The notes under the pieces were generated by a model. The model had not been told where the DNA came from. It saw only the letters and a program-made list of their open reading frames with translations, and did no database searches. A DNA stretch of 64,000 nt from Marinobacter sp. X15-166B (GTDB taxonomy: Bacteria; Pseudomonadota; Gammaproteobacteria; Pseudomonadales; Oleiphilaceae), in contig NZ_MEIY01000001.1 in the NCBI RefSeq assembly GCF_001752365.1, positions 581,179-645,178 of the forward strand, given 5' to 3'. The number at the start of each line of letters is the position of its first letter. Position 1 is the stretch's first letter. The translations under genes were made by a program, and so were the position numbers. Shown here piece after piece: positions 35,508 through 45,066 of the stretch.

Positions 35508-36425
35508 CTACAAAAAGGCGGCCACCATTACGGGGATGTACACCAAGGCCACCAGGGTGCTCAACAGCGTGGTGCCGGCGGCCTGTCGCGGCGCGGCGTC
35601 CAGCAGCGTCGCCATCACCACCGTATTGGCGGCAATGGGCGTAATAGACAGCAGGAAGATGGCCTGATGCACCGCCGGCTCGTACACCCCCAATACCTGA
35701 CTGTCCAGCCACCAGAACCCCAGAGCCACCGCCGGCCACACCACAAATTTGCCGAAGAATGCCAGCCCGGTGAACCGCCAGTTACCCGCCAGCCCGCGAA
35801 AACTGACGATCCCCATGCCAATAATCATCATGCCGAAAATACTGTAGGCACCGCGCAAGTTATCAAACAACGGCTCGAACACCAACGGAACAGACGCCCC
35901 CGACAGGTTCAGTGCCACCCCCAGGATAAACGCATATACCGACGGCAAGCGCACGACCCGTCGCAAGGCATCCTTGTAATCGTAACGGCCACGAGCGGCG
36001 AGATAAAAGCCCAGCGAGTTTTCAAACAAGGTGGTGCCGAGCATGCACACAATGTAAAGCGCCAGCCCCTGTTCGCCGAACAACAGCAGCGCCACCGGAA
36101 TTCCGAAATAACCGGTATTACCCGTCCCCACAGACAACGGCATAACGCCGGCACTGCCGTCAGTGATCCAGCGTTGGGCCAGCCACAGATGCGCCCCCCC
36201 GATCACCGAGCACAGGCAGAACACCAGCACCGGCAGCAGGATGACTTCGGCGGACAAAGGCGCCGCCATCACCCCCGAAAACACCACCGAGGGTGTCACG
36301 ATGTACAACATGATGCCCGCAATGTGGCGGCCACTGGCGTCCAGAAAACGGCCGGCAATCCAGCCCAGCAATACGGTGATATAAAGGGGGGTGAGTTTGT
36401 AGAGCAGGGCTAACGCAGCGGTCAT
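35508..36425 (-). CDS. AEC-family permease
   Basis: About 305-residue membrane protein with ten hydrophobic segments, the pattern of the auxin efflux carrier (AEC) family (YKLTPLYITVLLGWIAGRFL, SVGTGNTGYFGIPVALLLFG, MIIGMGIVSFRG). Bacterial members export or import malate, malonate or other organic acids. I place the start at ATG 36425, because the frame upstream lacks a membrane or targeting feature. The substrate is not readable. It is convergent with the RIO kinase gene. Confidence 0.85.
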   Translation of the reverse strand: MTAALALLYKLTPLYITVLLGWIAGRFLDASGRHIAGIMLYIVTPSVVFSGVMAAPLSAEVILLPVLVFCLCSVIGGAHLWLAQRWITDGSAGVMPLSVGTGNTGYFGIPVALLLFGEQGLALYIVCMLGTTLFENSLGFYLAARGRYDYKDALRRVVRLPSVYAFILGVALNLSGASVPLVFEPLFDNLRGAYSIFGMMIIGMGIVSFRGLAGNWRFTGLAFFGKFVVWPAVALGFWWLDSQVLGVYEPAVHQAIFLLSITPIAANTVVMATLLDAAPRQAAGTTLLSTLVALVYIPVMVAAFL

Positions 36426-36499
36426 GGGGGATCCGGCCAGTGAAACAAGGATGTAGTGTAGCCAAGCTGGCCCGGTTTTTCTGCTAAGCTTCACAAACA

Positions 36500-36542
36500 T
36501 TGACAAGATTCGCCGGCACCGTTACCTTTACGTTAACGTCAA
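36500..36542 (+). promoter_or_regulatory. liu operon promoter and LiuR operator
   Basis: TTGACA (36500-36505) with TACCTT (36523-36528) at 17 bases gives a sigma-70 promoter. TTTACGTTAACGTCAA (36527-36542), with a perfect ACGTTAACGT core, overlaps the -10 end and the start of transcription. It matches the palindromic LiuR operators I know upstream of liu genes in proteobacteria. The liuR start is 16 bases downstream. Confidence 0.8.
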
Positions 36543-36558
36543 CCATGCACGGACGACT

Positions 36559-36978
36559 ATGAACTCTTCATCACTGACACACACCTACTCCATCGGCGAT
36601 CTTGCGCGGGAGTTTGATGTCACCACGCGAACCATCCGCTTCTACGAGGAAGCCGGCATGTTGACGCCCGCCCGCAACGCGCAAACCCGAATTTACAGCG
36701 ATCAGGATCGCATCAAGCTGAAACTGATTCTGCGGGGCAAGCGACTGGGGTTCAGCCTGGCGGAGTCCCGTGAACTGATTGAGATGTACGACCCCGCGTC
36801 CGACAACGCCAGGCAACTGAAAGCGCTGCAGGCCAAGATCCGGCAACGTCGGGCCGCACTGGAACAGCAACTGAACGATATCAGAGTCATGCAACACGAA
36901 CTCGACGCCGCCGAACAACGCTGCCAACAAGCGTTACAGGGTCTGGAGGCGCGAACAAAAACAACAAAACCTGAATAG
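36559..36978 (+). CDS. liuR: MerR-family regulator of leucine/isovalerate degradation
   Basis: 139-residue MerR protein with the N-terminal DNA-binding domain (YSIGDLAREFDVTTRTIRFYEEAGML) and a C-terminal coiled coil; it lacks the metal-binding cysteine set of CadR. First gene of liuRABCDE, 30 bases before liuA. LiuR represses branched-chain amino acid catabolism genes and binds palindromes such as the one at 36527-36542, so it should be autoregulated. Confidence 0.92.
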   Translation: MNSSSLTHTYSIGDLAREFDVTTRTIRFYEEAGMLTPARNAQTRIYSDQDRIKLKLILRGKRLGFSLAESRELIEMYDPASDNARQLKALQAKIRQRRAALEQQLNDIRVMQHELDAAEQRCQQALQGLEARTKTTKPE

Positions 36979-37008
36979 CCGAACGTACCGGACGGAGCGA
37001 TAACCATT

Positions 37009-38178
37009 ATGAAAAGCCAATACACATCCCTTAATTTCGGGCTCGACGAAACCATCAGCATGCTGCGCGATCAGGTCAATCAGTTTGCCGCCGACCAGAT
37101 TGCCCCCCTTGCCGAGCAAACCGATAAAGACAACCTGTTCCCCAACGACCTGTGGCGCAAGCTCGGTGATATGGGCCTGCTCGGGCTGACCGTCGGCGAA
37201 CAATACGGTGGCAGTGAAATGGGCTACCTCGCCCACGTGGTGGCCATGGAAGAAATCAGTCGTGCCTCCGCCAGCGTCGGCCTCAGTTACGGCGCCCACT
37301 CCAACCTGTGCGTCAACCAGATCCACCGCAACGGCACCGATGCGCAAAAGGCGCAATACCTGCCCAAGCTGGTGAGCGGCGAGCACATTGGCGCTCTGGC
37401 GATGAGCGAGCCCAACGCCGGTTCCGATGTGGTCAGCATGAAGCTGCGCGCCGACAAAAAAGGCGATCGCTACATCCTCAATGGCACCAAGATGTGGATC
37501 ACCAACGGCCCCGACGCCCACACCTACGTGATTTACGCCAAGACCGACCCGTCCGCCGGCCCCAAGGGCATTACCGCGTTCATTGTTGAGCGGGACTGGC
37601 AGGGGTTTTCCCGCGGCCCCAAACTGGACAAGCTGGGCATGCGCGGTTCCAACACCTGCGAGCTGATTTTCGAAGATGTCGAAGTGCCCGCCGAAAACAT
37701 TCTGGGAGGGGAAAATCAGGGTGTGAAGGTGCTGATGTCGGGGCTCGATTACGAACGCGTGGTCCTGTCCGGCGGCCCCACCGGCATCATGCAGGCGTGT
37801 CTCGACATCGTGGTGCCCTATGTTCATGAACGCAAGCAGTTTGACCAGCCGATCGGTGAGTTTCAGCTGATTCAGGCCAAGCTGGCCGACATGTACACCG
37901 AACTGGCTGCGTGCCGGGCCTATCTGTACGCCGTTGCTCAGGCCTGTGACCGCGGCGAGACCACCCGTAAGGACGCTGCCGGTGTCATTTTGTACACCTC
38001 GGAGCGGGCCACCAAAATGGCCCTGGAAGCGATCCAGATCCTGGGCGGTAACGGCTACATCAACGACTACGCTACCGGGCGCCTGCTTCGGGACGCCAAA
38101 CTTTACGAGATCGGTGCCGGCACTCAGGAAGTGCGCCGCATGCTGATCGGTCGCGAACTGTTCAGGGAATCACGGTAA
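37009..38178 (+). CDS. liuA: Isovaleryl-CoA dehydrogenase
   Basis: 389-residue flavin-dependent acyl-CoA dehydrogenase that oxidises isovaleryl-CoA to 3-methylcrotonyl-CoA, passing electrons to ETF. Family segments are [38 protein letters not shown], the catalytic-base region [13 protein letters not shown] and the C-terminal [21 protein letters not shown]. Gene order with the methylcrotonyl-CoA carboxylase genes fixes the substrate. It is five bases from liuB. Confidence 0.96.
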   Translation: MKSQYTSLNFGLDETISMLRDQVNQFAADQIAPLAEQTDKDNLFPNDLWRKLGDMGLLGLTVGEQYGGSEMGYLAHVVAMEEISRASASVGLSYGAHSNLCVNQIHRNGTDAQKAQYLPKLVSGEHIGALAMSEPNAGSDVVSMKLRADKKGDRYILNGTKMWITNGPDAHTYVIYAKTDPSAGPKGITAFIVERDWQGFSRGPKLDKLGMRGSNTCELIFEDVEVPAENILGGENQGVKVLMSGLDYERVVLSGGPTGIMQACLDIVVPYVHERKQFDQPIGEFQLIQAKLADMYTELAACRAYLYAVAQACDRGETTRKDAAGVILYTSERATKMALEAIQILGGNGYINDYATGRLLRDAKLYEIGAGTQEVRRMLIGRELFRESR

Positions 38179-38183
38179 ACATT

Positions 38184-39792
38184 ATGGCCATACTCCACAG
38201 TCAGGTTCAGCCCAATTCAGACGAGTTCCGCCAGCGTCATGAGCATATGCAGGGGCTGGTGGACGACCTCAAGGCCCGTTTTGAGGTCATTGCTCAGGGT
38301 GGTGGTGCCGCGTCACAAAAGCGCCATACCGATCGCGGCAAACTGCTGCCCCGGGAGCGCATTCAGCGGCTGTTGGACCCCGGGTCGCCGTTTCTGGAAA
38401 TCGGCGCCTTTGCCGCCGAAGATGTTTACCACGACAAGGTACCGGCCGCGGGCGTCATCGCCGGCATTGGCCAGGTGCACGGGGTGGAATGCATGATCGT
38501 GGCCAACGACTCCACGGTCAAAGGCGGCACCTATTACCCGTTAACGGTAAAAAAAGCACATCCGCGCCCAGACCATTGCCGAAGAGAACCACCTGCCGTG
38601 TATCTACCTGGTGGATTCCGGTGGGGCCAACCTGCCCCAGCAGGATGAAGTCTTCCCGGACGCCGAACACTTCGGCCACATCTTCTATCGGCAGGCCAAC
38701 ATGTCCGCCAAGGGCATCCCCCAGATCGCGGTGGTTTTGGGGCTGTGTACCGCAGGGGGCGCTTACGTACCTGCCATGGCCGATGAAAGTATTATGGTCA
38801 AGGAGCAGAGCAGCATCTTCCTCGCCGGGCCGCCGCTGGTGAGAGCCGCGACCGGCGAGAACGTCAGTGCCGAAGAGCTGGGCGGTGCCGATGTGCACAC
38901 CCGCATTTCCGGGGTAGCCGACCATTACGCCAGCACCGAATCGGAAGCTCTGGAACGGGCCCGCCGCTGCATCGCCAACCTCAACCACCGCAAGCCCGAA
39001 AGTCTGGCGCTGCGGGAGCCGCGAGAGCCTCTGTACGACAGCAAAGAGCTGTACGGCCTGATTCCCAGCGACCTGCGCACCCCCTACGATGTCAAAGAGG
39101 TGATCGCACGCCTGGTGGACGGCTCCGAGTTCGATGAGTTCAAGGCCCGCTACGGCACCACCCTGATCTGCGGCTTTGCCCACCTGTATGGCATGCCCGT
39201 GGGCATCGTCGCCAACAACGGCATTCTGTTCTCCGAATCGGCCCAGAAAGGCGCGCATTTTATTGAGATCTGCAGCCAGCGCGGAATCCCACTGATCTTT
39301 CTCCAGAACATCACCGGTTTCATGGTGGGTAAAGATGCCGAACACGAAGGCATCGCCAAGCATGGTGCCAAAATGGTGATGGCCGTCGCCTGCGCCCGGG
39401 TCCCCAAACTGACCGTGGTGATTGGCGGCAGTTTTGGTGCCGGGAACTACGGCATGTGTGGCCGCGCCTACCGGCCCCGGTTCATGTACATGTGGCCCAA
39501 CGCCCGCATTGCGGTGATGGGGGGGGAGCAAGCGGCCGGGGTACTGGCCGACGTCAAACGCGCGGGCATGGAGCGGCGCGGAGAAAGCTGGTCCCAGGCG
39601 GAAGAACAGGCCTTCAAGCAGCCGGTCATTGATCAGTTTGAAACCCAGTCAAACCCCTATTACGCCAGCGCACGCCTCTGGGACGACGGCATCATTGACC
39701 CTGCCGACACCCGCCGGGTCCTGGGGTTGAGCCTGTCGGCGACGCTCAATGCGCCCCCGGAAGAAACCCGTTTCGGCATCTTCAGAATGTAA
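38184..39792 (+). pseudogene. liuB: Methylcrotonyl-CoA carboxylase carboxyltransferase (beta) subunit, frameshifted in an A7 run
   Basis: Carboxyltransferase of the biotin enzyme that carboxylates 3-methylcrotonyl-CoA. The first 121 codons (to DSTVKGGTYYPLTV) and the rest from [20 protein letters not shown] are in different frames. The run of seven A at 38549-38555 is one base too long: with six, the reading is VKKHIRAQT and a protein of about 535 residues results. All later domain motifs are intact (GGGSYG-type region, [32 protein letters not shown]). The operon depends on this enzyme, so a homopolymer sequencing error is likely, but a real frameshift cannot be excluded. Confidence 0.9.
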
Positions 39793-39805
39793 CCAGGAGG
39801 CGACT

Positions 39806-40642
39806 ATGACAGACCAAGCCGTTCATTATGAAACAGATGCCAGCGGCGTCGCCCGCATTACCCTGGACCGGGCCGACAAACGCAACGCGTTCGATGCCAG
39901 CGTCATCAGCGAGCTGACCCGCGCGGTCACCCGGGCGACAGAAGATCCGGACTGCCGGGTCATCGTGCTGGCCGGGCACGGCAAGCATTTTTCCGCGGGG
40001 GCCGACCTTAACTGGATGAAACATACCGCCACCCTGACCGCGGAAGAGAACCGTACCGATGCCCGCGCCCTGGCCGGCATGCTCAAGGCGATTGACCTGT
40101 CGCCCAAACCCGTCATCGCGCGGGTGCAGGGTGCGGCCTACGGCGGCGCAGTCGGGCTGGTATCGGCCTGCGACATAGCCGTGGCCAGCACCGACGCCCG
40201 TTTTTGCCTCAGCGAAGCCCGGCTGGGCCTGGCGCCCGCGGCCATTGGTCCCTACGTGATTCGCGTGATGGGTGCCCGACAGGCGCGGCGCTACTTTCTG
40301 ACCTGTGAAGAAATCAGCGCCGACAAGGCCCTGACGCTTGGGCTGATCCACGAAGCCGTGGCCCCCGAAGCCCTGGATGAAACGGTCAATGCCCTGATCG
40401 AACGCCTGCTGCGCAACAGTCCGCAGGCACTGACCGCGTGCAAACAGCTCATTGCCCGCAGCGGTCACAACCAACCGGATGAAGAGCTGATCCAGTACAC
40501 CGCCGATCTGATTGCCTCCTTACGCACCAGCCCTGAGGGTCAGGAAGGTCTGCAGGCATTTCTGGACAAACGCCAACCCAACTGGATCAGCACGCCGATC
40601 CAATCAAATACTCAGGGGTCTGACTCGGGAGCCAAGCAATGA
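39806..40642 (+). CDS. liuC: Methylglutaconyl-CoA hydratase (enoyl-CoA hydratase family)
   Basis: 278-residue crotonase-fold enzyme that hydrates 3-methylglutaconyl-CoA to HMG-CoA. The oxyanion-hole motifs are HFSAGADLNWM and GAAYGGAVGLVSACDIAVAS. AGGAGG five bases before ATG 39806 sets the start. It overlaps liuD by four bases (ATGA). Confidence 0.93.
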   Translation: MTDQAVHYETDASGVARITLDRADKRNAFDASVISELTRAVTRATEDPDCRVIVLAGHGKHFSAGADLNWMKHTATLTAEENRTDARALAGMLKAIDLSPKPVIARVQGAAYGGAVGLVSACDIAVASTDARFCLSEARLGLAPAAIGPYVIRVMGARQARRYFLTCEEISADKALTLGLIHEAVAPEALDETVNALIERLLRNSPQALTACKQLIARSGHNQPDEELIQYTADLIASLRTSPEGQEGLQAFLDKRQPNWISTPIQSNTQGSDSGAKQ

Positions 40643-42645
40643 CCATACACACCATCAATACCCTGCTGATCGCCAACCGGGGCGAAATTGCCGTGCGCAT
40701 CATGAACACCGCTCAGGCTATGGGTATCCAGTGCGTTGCGGTTTATTCCGAAGCAGATGCCGAGGCACCGTTTGTGCAACTGGCGGATCAGGCCTTCTGC
40801 ATTGGCCCCGCTGCGGCCACCGACAGCTATCTGCGGGTCGACAAAATCATGGAAGTGGCGCGCCAGTCCGGAGCCGACGCCATTCACCCCGGGTACGGCT
40901 TTCTGGCCGAAAACACCGAGCTGGCCCGCCAATGCCAGGACGCGGGCATACATTTTGTCGGTCCACCCGCCGAGGCGATTGCCTCCATGGGATCCAAAAG
41001 CGCCGCCAAGGAGCTGATGGGTAACGCCGGTGTGCCCTTGGTGCCCGGCTACCACGGTGACGATCAAAGCCCGGAGGTGTTTCTGGCCGAAGCGAAAAAA
41101 ACCGGTTTTCCTCTGCTGATCAAAGCCAGCGCCGGGGGCGGCGGTAAAGGCATGCGCGTGGTGCGGGAGCCGGCCGAAGTCAAAGACGCCGTGGCCGCCG
41201 CGCAGCGGGAAGCCAAGTCCAGTTTCGGCGATGCCCACTTGCTGATCGAGCGCTATCTGGAGAACCCCCGTCACGTCGAAGTGCAGGTGATGTTTGACCA
41301 GCACGGTAACGGCCGTTATCTGTTTGACCGCGACTGTTCAGTGCAGCGTCGCCACCAGAAAATCATTGAAGAAGCCCCCGCACCGGACATCCCGGACCAT
41401 GTCCGCCGGGAAATGGGTGAAGCCGCGGTGCGCTGCGGCGAGGCCATCGGCTACGTCAACGCAGGCACCGTAGAGTTTTTGTATGAGCCCGGTGCGGGGT
41501 TCTACTTCATGGAAATGAACACCCGCCTGCAGGTCGAGCACCCGGTCACCGAGATGATCACCGGTCTCGATCTGGTCGAGTGGCAGCTGCGCGTGGCACG
41601 CAACGAACCCTTGCCCTGGACCCAGGACGAGCTGCATTTTCAGGGCCACGCCATGGAAGCGCGTATATACGCGGAAGACCCCGACAACGACTTTTTACCG
41701 GTCACCGGCACCCTGCTCAGCCTGACCGAACCGCACGGCATGGAGGGTGTTCGGGTGGACACCGGGGTGCGTGAAGGACAGGAAATTTCACCCTGGTACG
41801 ACCCCATGCTGTCGAAAGTCATCAGCTACGGCCACACCCGGGACGAAGCCCGCCAGCGGCTGCTGGACGCCCTCAGCCATTATCGCGCCATGGGGGTCAC
41901 CCTGAACACCGATTACGTGTGTCGGGTGCTGCAGCATCCGGAGTTTGCCGCGGCCCGGTTGACCACCCATTTCATCGAGCAGCAAGCAGAGACCCTGTCG
42001 ACTGCGGCGTTCGATTGCCAGGAACAGCAGATCCTCAGCTGGCTGGCGTGGCAGCAGGCCAGTGCCCGGGAACAGCGCTCAGCCGCGCCCAGTCCCTGGA
42101 CTTTGACCGACAGCTTCCGCGTTGGCGGCCCCCAGGTGCAACTGTGTGAAATTCGCCTGGGCGGTGAAGACCTGACCCTGCATTACACCCTCGACGGCCC
42201 CTGCAGCGCCCGCGTGGCGTTCAGTGCAGACAGCGACCCAGTGACCCTGCGCTGGCAACCGGACAGCCAGGGTGAGGGCGTGGTGGTGCGGTTGAACGGC
42301 CGCTCCATCCGTCTGGGCTGGGCCAGTCACGGTGAGCGACTGGGGGTTTTCGCCAATGCCAGTCATTGGGAGGCGCTGGTCAATCACCCGGAAGAACAGA
42401 GCGCCGATGCCGCCGGTGACGGCATCCTGAAAGCGCCCATGCACGGTCGTATCACTGCGGTCACCTGCAAGGTCGGCGACAGGGTCAGCGCCGGAACCGC
42501 ACTGGTGGCTCTGGAGGCGATGAAGATGGAGCACACCCTCAACGCCCCCGCCGACGGCGAGATCGCGGCCATCCACTGTGTCGAAGACGACAACGTCAAC
42601 TCGGGCCAGGTCCTGATCGAGTTCACCGCGGAGGACGCCGGATGA
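40639..42645 (+). CDS. liuD: Methylcrotonyl-CoA carboxylase biotin-containing (alpha) subunit
   Basis: 668-residue protein with a biotin carboxylase domain (LIANRGEIAVRIM, the ATP-grasp KASAGGGGKGMRVV, MEMNTRLQVEHPVTE) and a C-terminal biotinyl domain with the EAMKMEH lysine that carries biotin. It works with LiuB. The need for biotin on this enzyme is noteworthy as bioA lies in the same window. It overlaps liuC and liuE by four bases each. Confidence 0.96.
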   Translation: MTIHTINTLLIANRGEIAVRIMNTAQAMGIQCVAVYSEADAEAPFVQLADQAFCIGPAAATDSYLRVDKIMEVARQSGADAIHPGYGFLAENTELARQCQDAGIHFVGPPAEAIASMGSKSAAKELMGNAGVPLVPGYHGDDQSPEVFLAEAKKTGFPLLIKASAGGGGKGMRVVREPAEVKDAVAAAQREAKSSFGDAHLLIERYLENPRHVEVQVMFDQHGNGRYLFDRDCSVQRRHQKIIEEAPAPDIPDHVRREMGEAAVRCGEAIGYVNAGTVEFLYEPGAGFYFMEMNTRLQVEHPVTEMITGLDLVEWQLRVARNEPLPWTQDELHFQGHAMEARIYAEDPDNDFLPVTGTLLSLTEPHGMEGVRVDTGVREGQEISPWYDPMLSKVISYGHTRDEARQRLLDALSHYRAMGVTLNTDYVCRVLQHPEFAAARLTTHFIEQQAETLSTAAFDCQEQQILSWLAWQQASAREQRSAAPSPWTLTDSFRVGGPQVQLCEIRLGGEDLTLHYTLDGPCSARVAFSADSDPVTLRWQPDSQGEGVVVRLNGRSIRLGWASHGERLGVFANASHWEALVNHPEEQSADAAGDGILKAPMHGRITAVTCKVGDRVSAGTALVALEAMKMEHTLNAPADGEIAAIHCVEDDNVNSGQVLIEFTAEDAG

Positions 42646-43535
42646 GCACCGAAACTGTCACCCTGGTAGAAATGGGGCTGCGGGACGGTCTGCAGAATGA
42701 GACCACCCCCGTACCCGCGGAAGTACGCGCCCAATGGTTCGATGCGCTGGCCCGCACCGGCCTGAGGCGCATAGAGGCGGGCAGTTTCGTGTCCCCTAAA
42801 TGGGTCCCGCAAATGGCCAGCACCGACCAGGTACTGGCGCAGATTGAGCGTCACCCCGGTCTGTGGGCGGAAGTGCTTACCCCCAACCTGCGCGGGCTGG
42901 AACAGGCCCTGGCTGCGGACGCCGACGTGGTGGCGGTGTTCACCGCCGCCTCAGAAAGTTTCACCCAGAAGAACATCAACTGTTCCATCAGCGAGAGCAT
43001 CGAGCGTTTCCGGCCGGTCGCCGAGGAGGCACGCAAAGCGGGCAAATACCTGCGGGCCTACGTATCCTGCGTGGTCGGCTGTCCCTATGAAGGTCCCATT
43101 GCCCCGTCCCGGGTGGCCGACGTGGTCGAGCAACTGCTGGATCTGGGCGCCGATGAAATCTCCCTTGGTGACACTATAGGCGTCGCCCGTCCCCGGGAAA
43201 TCCACGCCCTGCTCGACGCGGTCCTGCCGTTATTGCCCGCCAGCAAACTGGCGTTGCACTGCCACGACACCCGTGGTCAGGCGGTCGCCAACATCTACGC
43301 CGCGCTGGCCCGGGACATCCGCATCTTCGACAGCGCAGTGGCCGGACTGGGCGGGTGCCCCTACGCTAAGGGCGCCACCGGTAACGTCGCCACCGAAGAC
43401 GTCCTGTACCTGCTGGAAGGGGAAGGCTTTGCCACCGGTGTTGACCTCAACGCGGTCGCCAGAGTCGGCCATGACATCTGCACCTACCTGGGTCGCGCCA
43501 ACCCCTCCCGGGTAGGTCGGGCGCTGCAGTCCTGA
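42642..43535 (+). CDS. liuE: Hydroxymethylglutaryl-CoA lyase
   Basis: 297-residue TIM-barrel enzyme that splits HMG-CoA into acetyl-CoA and acetoacetate, the last step of leucine breakdown. Signatures are VEMGLRDGLQNE, the metal-site LHCHDTRGQA and the catalytic-Cys loop GLGGCPYAKGATGNVATED. Last gene of the liu operon. Confidence 0.95.
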   Translation: MSTETVTLVEMGLRDGLQNETTPVPAEVRAQWFDALARTGLRRIEAGSFVSPKWVPQMASTDQVLAQIERHPGLWAEVLTPNLRGLEQALAADADVVAVFTAASESFTQKNINCSISESIERFRPVAEEARKAGKYLRAYVSCVVGCPYEGPIAPSRVADVVEQLLDLGADEISLGDTIGVARPREIHALLDAVLPLLPASKLALHCHDTRGQAVANIYAALARDIRIFDSAVAGLGGCPYAKGATGNVATEDVLYLLEGEGFATGVDLNAVARVGHDICTYLGRANPSRVGRALQS

Positions 43536-43552
43536 GGGTTTTGATCGCAGGA

Positions 43553-43590
43553 GCGACCTCGCTGGCAACCAGAGCCGCCGGCGAGGTCGC
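43553..43590 (+). terminator. 10-bp inverted repeat after liuE
   Basis: GCGACCTCGC (43553-43562) and GCGAGGTCGC (43581-43590) are perfect inverted repeats around an 18-base loop, 17 bases after the liuE stop. No T-run follows, so it may be a factor-dependent or mRNA-end hairpin rather than a classical terminator. Confidence 0.45.
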
Positions 43591-43859
43591 CAGCGTGTTC
43601 CCATCGATAACGGACTACCTCCACTGCCCGTCTTGATATTTATCAACTCCTTGCCGTAAGAGCCTGACTGAAGTCACCCCCTACCCTTCAAAGTGCCCGC
43701 TGGAGAGCAACCCGGGGCAATTGGCTGCCCCGCGTCCGGGTAAACGGGGGCCCACAGGTCTTGGGGGGAACAGCCCGTGTCGCTTTCAAGATATCCGGTT
43801 TCTGCGGTGGGGTTATGCTCGGCCTGAAAGCCTTGCCTTGCTCAGCTGGAGACACGTCT
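43591..43859 (+). other. Possible structured leader of the first Rieske gene
   Basis: Together with the hairpin above this fills the 324-base gap between liuE and the Rieske gene. CGGGGCA (43713-43719) and TGCCCCG (43726-43732) form a 7-bp stem, followed by GC-rich tracts that can fold further. No known riboswitch consensus fits. The 15-base word at 43712-43726 also occurs in the tandem repeats at the end of the window (63704-63718), possibly by chance. I found no convincing promoter boxes. Confidence 0.35.
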
Positions 43860-45047
43860 ATGAAGAACTATGTTTCTGGAATGGGGTTACCCCAAGAGGC
43901 CCTGTTCGACCTGGACCGGGCCAAACGCCTGTTCACCAATAAGTGGTTCTTTGCGGGCACCCGCGGTGACGTGCCCAACCCGAGAGACTTCCTGAAATTT
44001 TCCCTGTTTGAGGACGAGTATTTCCTGCTTCACGGCACCGATGGGGTCATTCGTTGTTTCGCCAACCGCTGCTCACACCAGAGTGCCCGGCTGCTGCGTG
44101 AGGCTCATGGTACCTGTCCGCCGATGATCATGTGCCCGAACCACCAGTGGGTCTACGAACTCAATGGCGGACGCCTGCTCAACGCCCCGGGGTTTGCCCC
44201 CGGCTTCCCGGATTCGGACCTGGGCTCTGCATTGAGCCTCGACGGTCTGCCGGTGGTCGAGGTCCACGGTTTATTGTTCGCCAGTCTGGACCCGGCGTGT
44301 GAGCGCAGCGATCTGGAGGAAATAGAGAACGTCATCGCCCCTTACGCCGCCCCCTATGCCCTGCAGGCCGGGGGTTATAAGCTGGCCGCCCATGAATGCC
44401 GGATTGTCGACGCCAGCTGGCTGCTGGTGATGATCAACAACCGCGAGTGCTGCCATTGCACCATCAACCATCCGGGCCTGGTCAAATTATTCGACCCCGC
44501 CAGTTTTAACGGCGCCCAATCCTCCGCCTACGATCAACTGTTTACCAAAGCGGTGCAGCGATGGGAATCGCTGGGGTTAGCCTGGCAGGAACAAGCGTTC
44601 ACACCGAACGATTGTTGCCGCGTGGCCCGTTACCCCCTGCAGGAAAACTACCAATCCATCACCTTTGATGGCAAACCGGCCAGTAAAAAGCTGATTGGTC
44701 CTTTCAAAGATTACGATCAAAGCAGTCTGTCGATGTGGTTCAACCCCAACGCCTGGCTGCACTTTGCTTCGGACCACATTGCCACCAACTGGGTGCTGCC
44801 TCTTGAGAACGACACCTGTGCCCTGTACACCAGCTGGATTGTGCATGAGGACGCGGTTGAAGGCGTGGATTATGATCTGGACCACCTCAGAGAAGTCTGG
44901 CGGGTGACCAACGGGGAAGACATTGCCCTGTGCCAGTCGATGACCGCCGGTGCAAAGTCCGCATTTTATCGACCCGGCCCCTTCGCCGACGATGAGCGCT
45001 TCTGTGTGCAGCTCAGCGATTGGTACATGCAGCACTCGGAGGGCTGA
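43860..45047 (+). CDS. Rieske non-haem iron oxygenase alpha subunit (GbcA-like), first copy
   Basis: 395-residue oxygenase. The Rieske 2Fe-2S ligands are C71/H73 (NRCSHQ) and C92/H95 (CPNHQW). The mononuclear iron site has H199 and H204 (NNRECCHCTINHPGL). CPxHQW and NNREC-H are typical of the group that demethylates quaternary amines such as glycine betaine (GbcA) or stachydrine. No reductase partner is encoded nearby. ATG 43860 is preceded by GGAG at nine bases. It is convergent with the DAO-family oxidase gene. The substrate is unknown. Confidence 0.85.
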   Translation: MKNYVSGMGLPQEALFDLDRAKRLFTNKWFFAGTRGDVPNPRDFLKFSLFEDEYFLLHGTDGVIRCFANRCSHQSARLLREAHGTCPPMIMCPNHQWVYELNGGRLLNAPGFAPGFPDSDLGSALSLDGLPVVEVHGLLFASLDPACERSDLEEIENVIAPYAAPYALQAGGYKLAAHECRIVDASWLLVMINNRECCHCTINHPGLVKLFDPASFNGAQSSAYDQLFTKAVQRWESLGLAWQEQAFTPNDCCRVARYPLQENYQSITFDGKPASKKLIGPFKDYDQSSLSMWFNPNAWLHFASDHIATNWVLPLENDTCALYTSWIVHEDAVEGVDYDLDHLREVWRVTNGEDIALCQSMTAGAKSAFYRPGPFADDERFCVQLSDWYMQHSEG

Positions 45048-45066
45048 GATTGCCCGGCGAAGCCGT

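Noticed and set aside
43712..43726. Dispersed copy of the terminal tandem repeat
   Set aside because: Only 15 bases are shared (with 63704-63718) and the hairpin context differs; a match of that length in 64 kb can occur by chance.
43700..43790. Glycine or cobalamin riboswitch before the first Rieske gene
   Set aside because: GGAGAG and GGGGCAA resemble fragments of the glycine aptamer, and GGAGAC of the B12 box, but the invariant order and the CCGAAGG element are missing.
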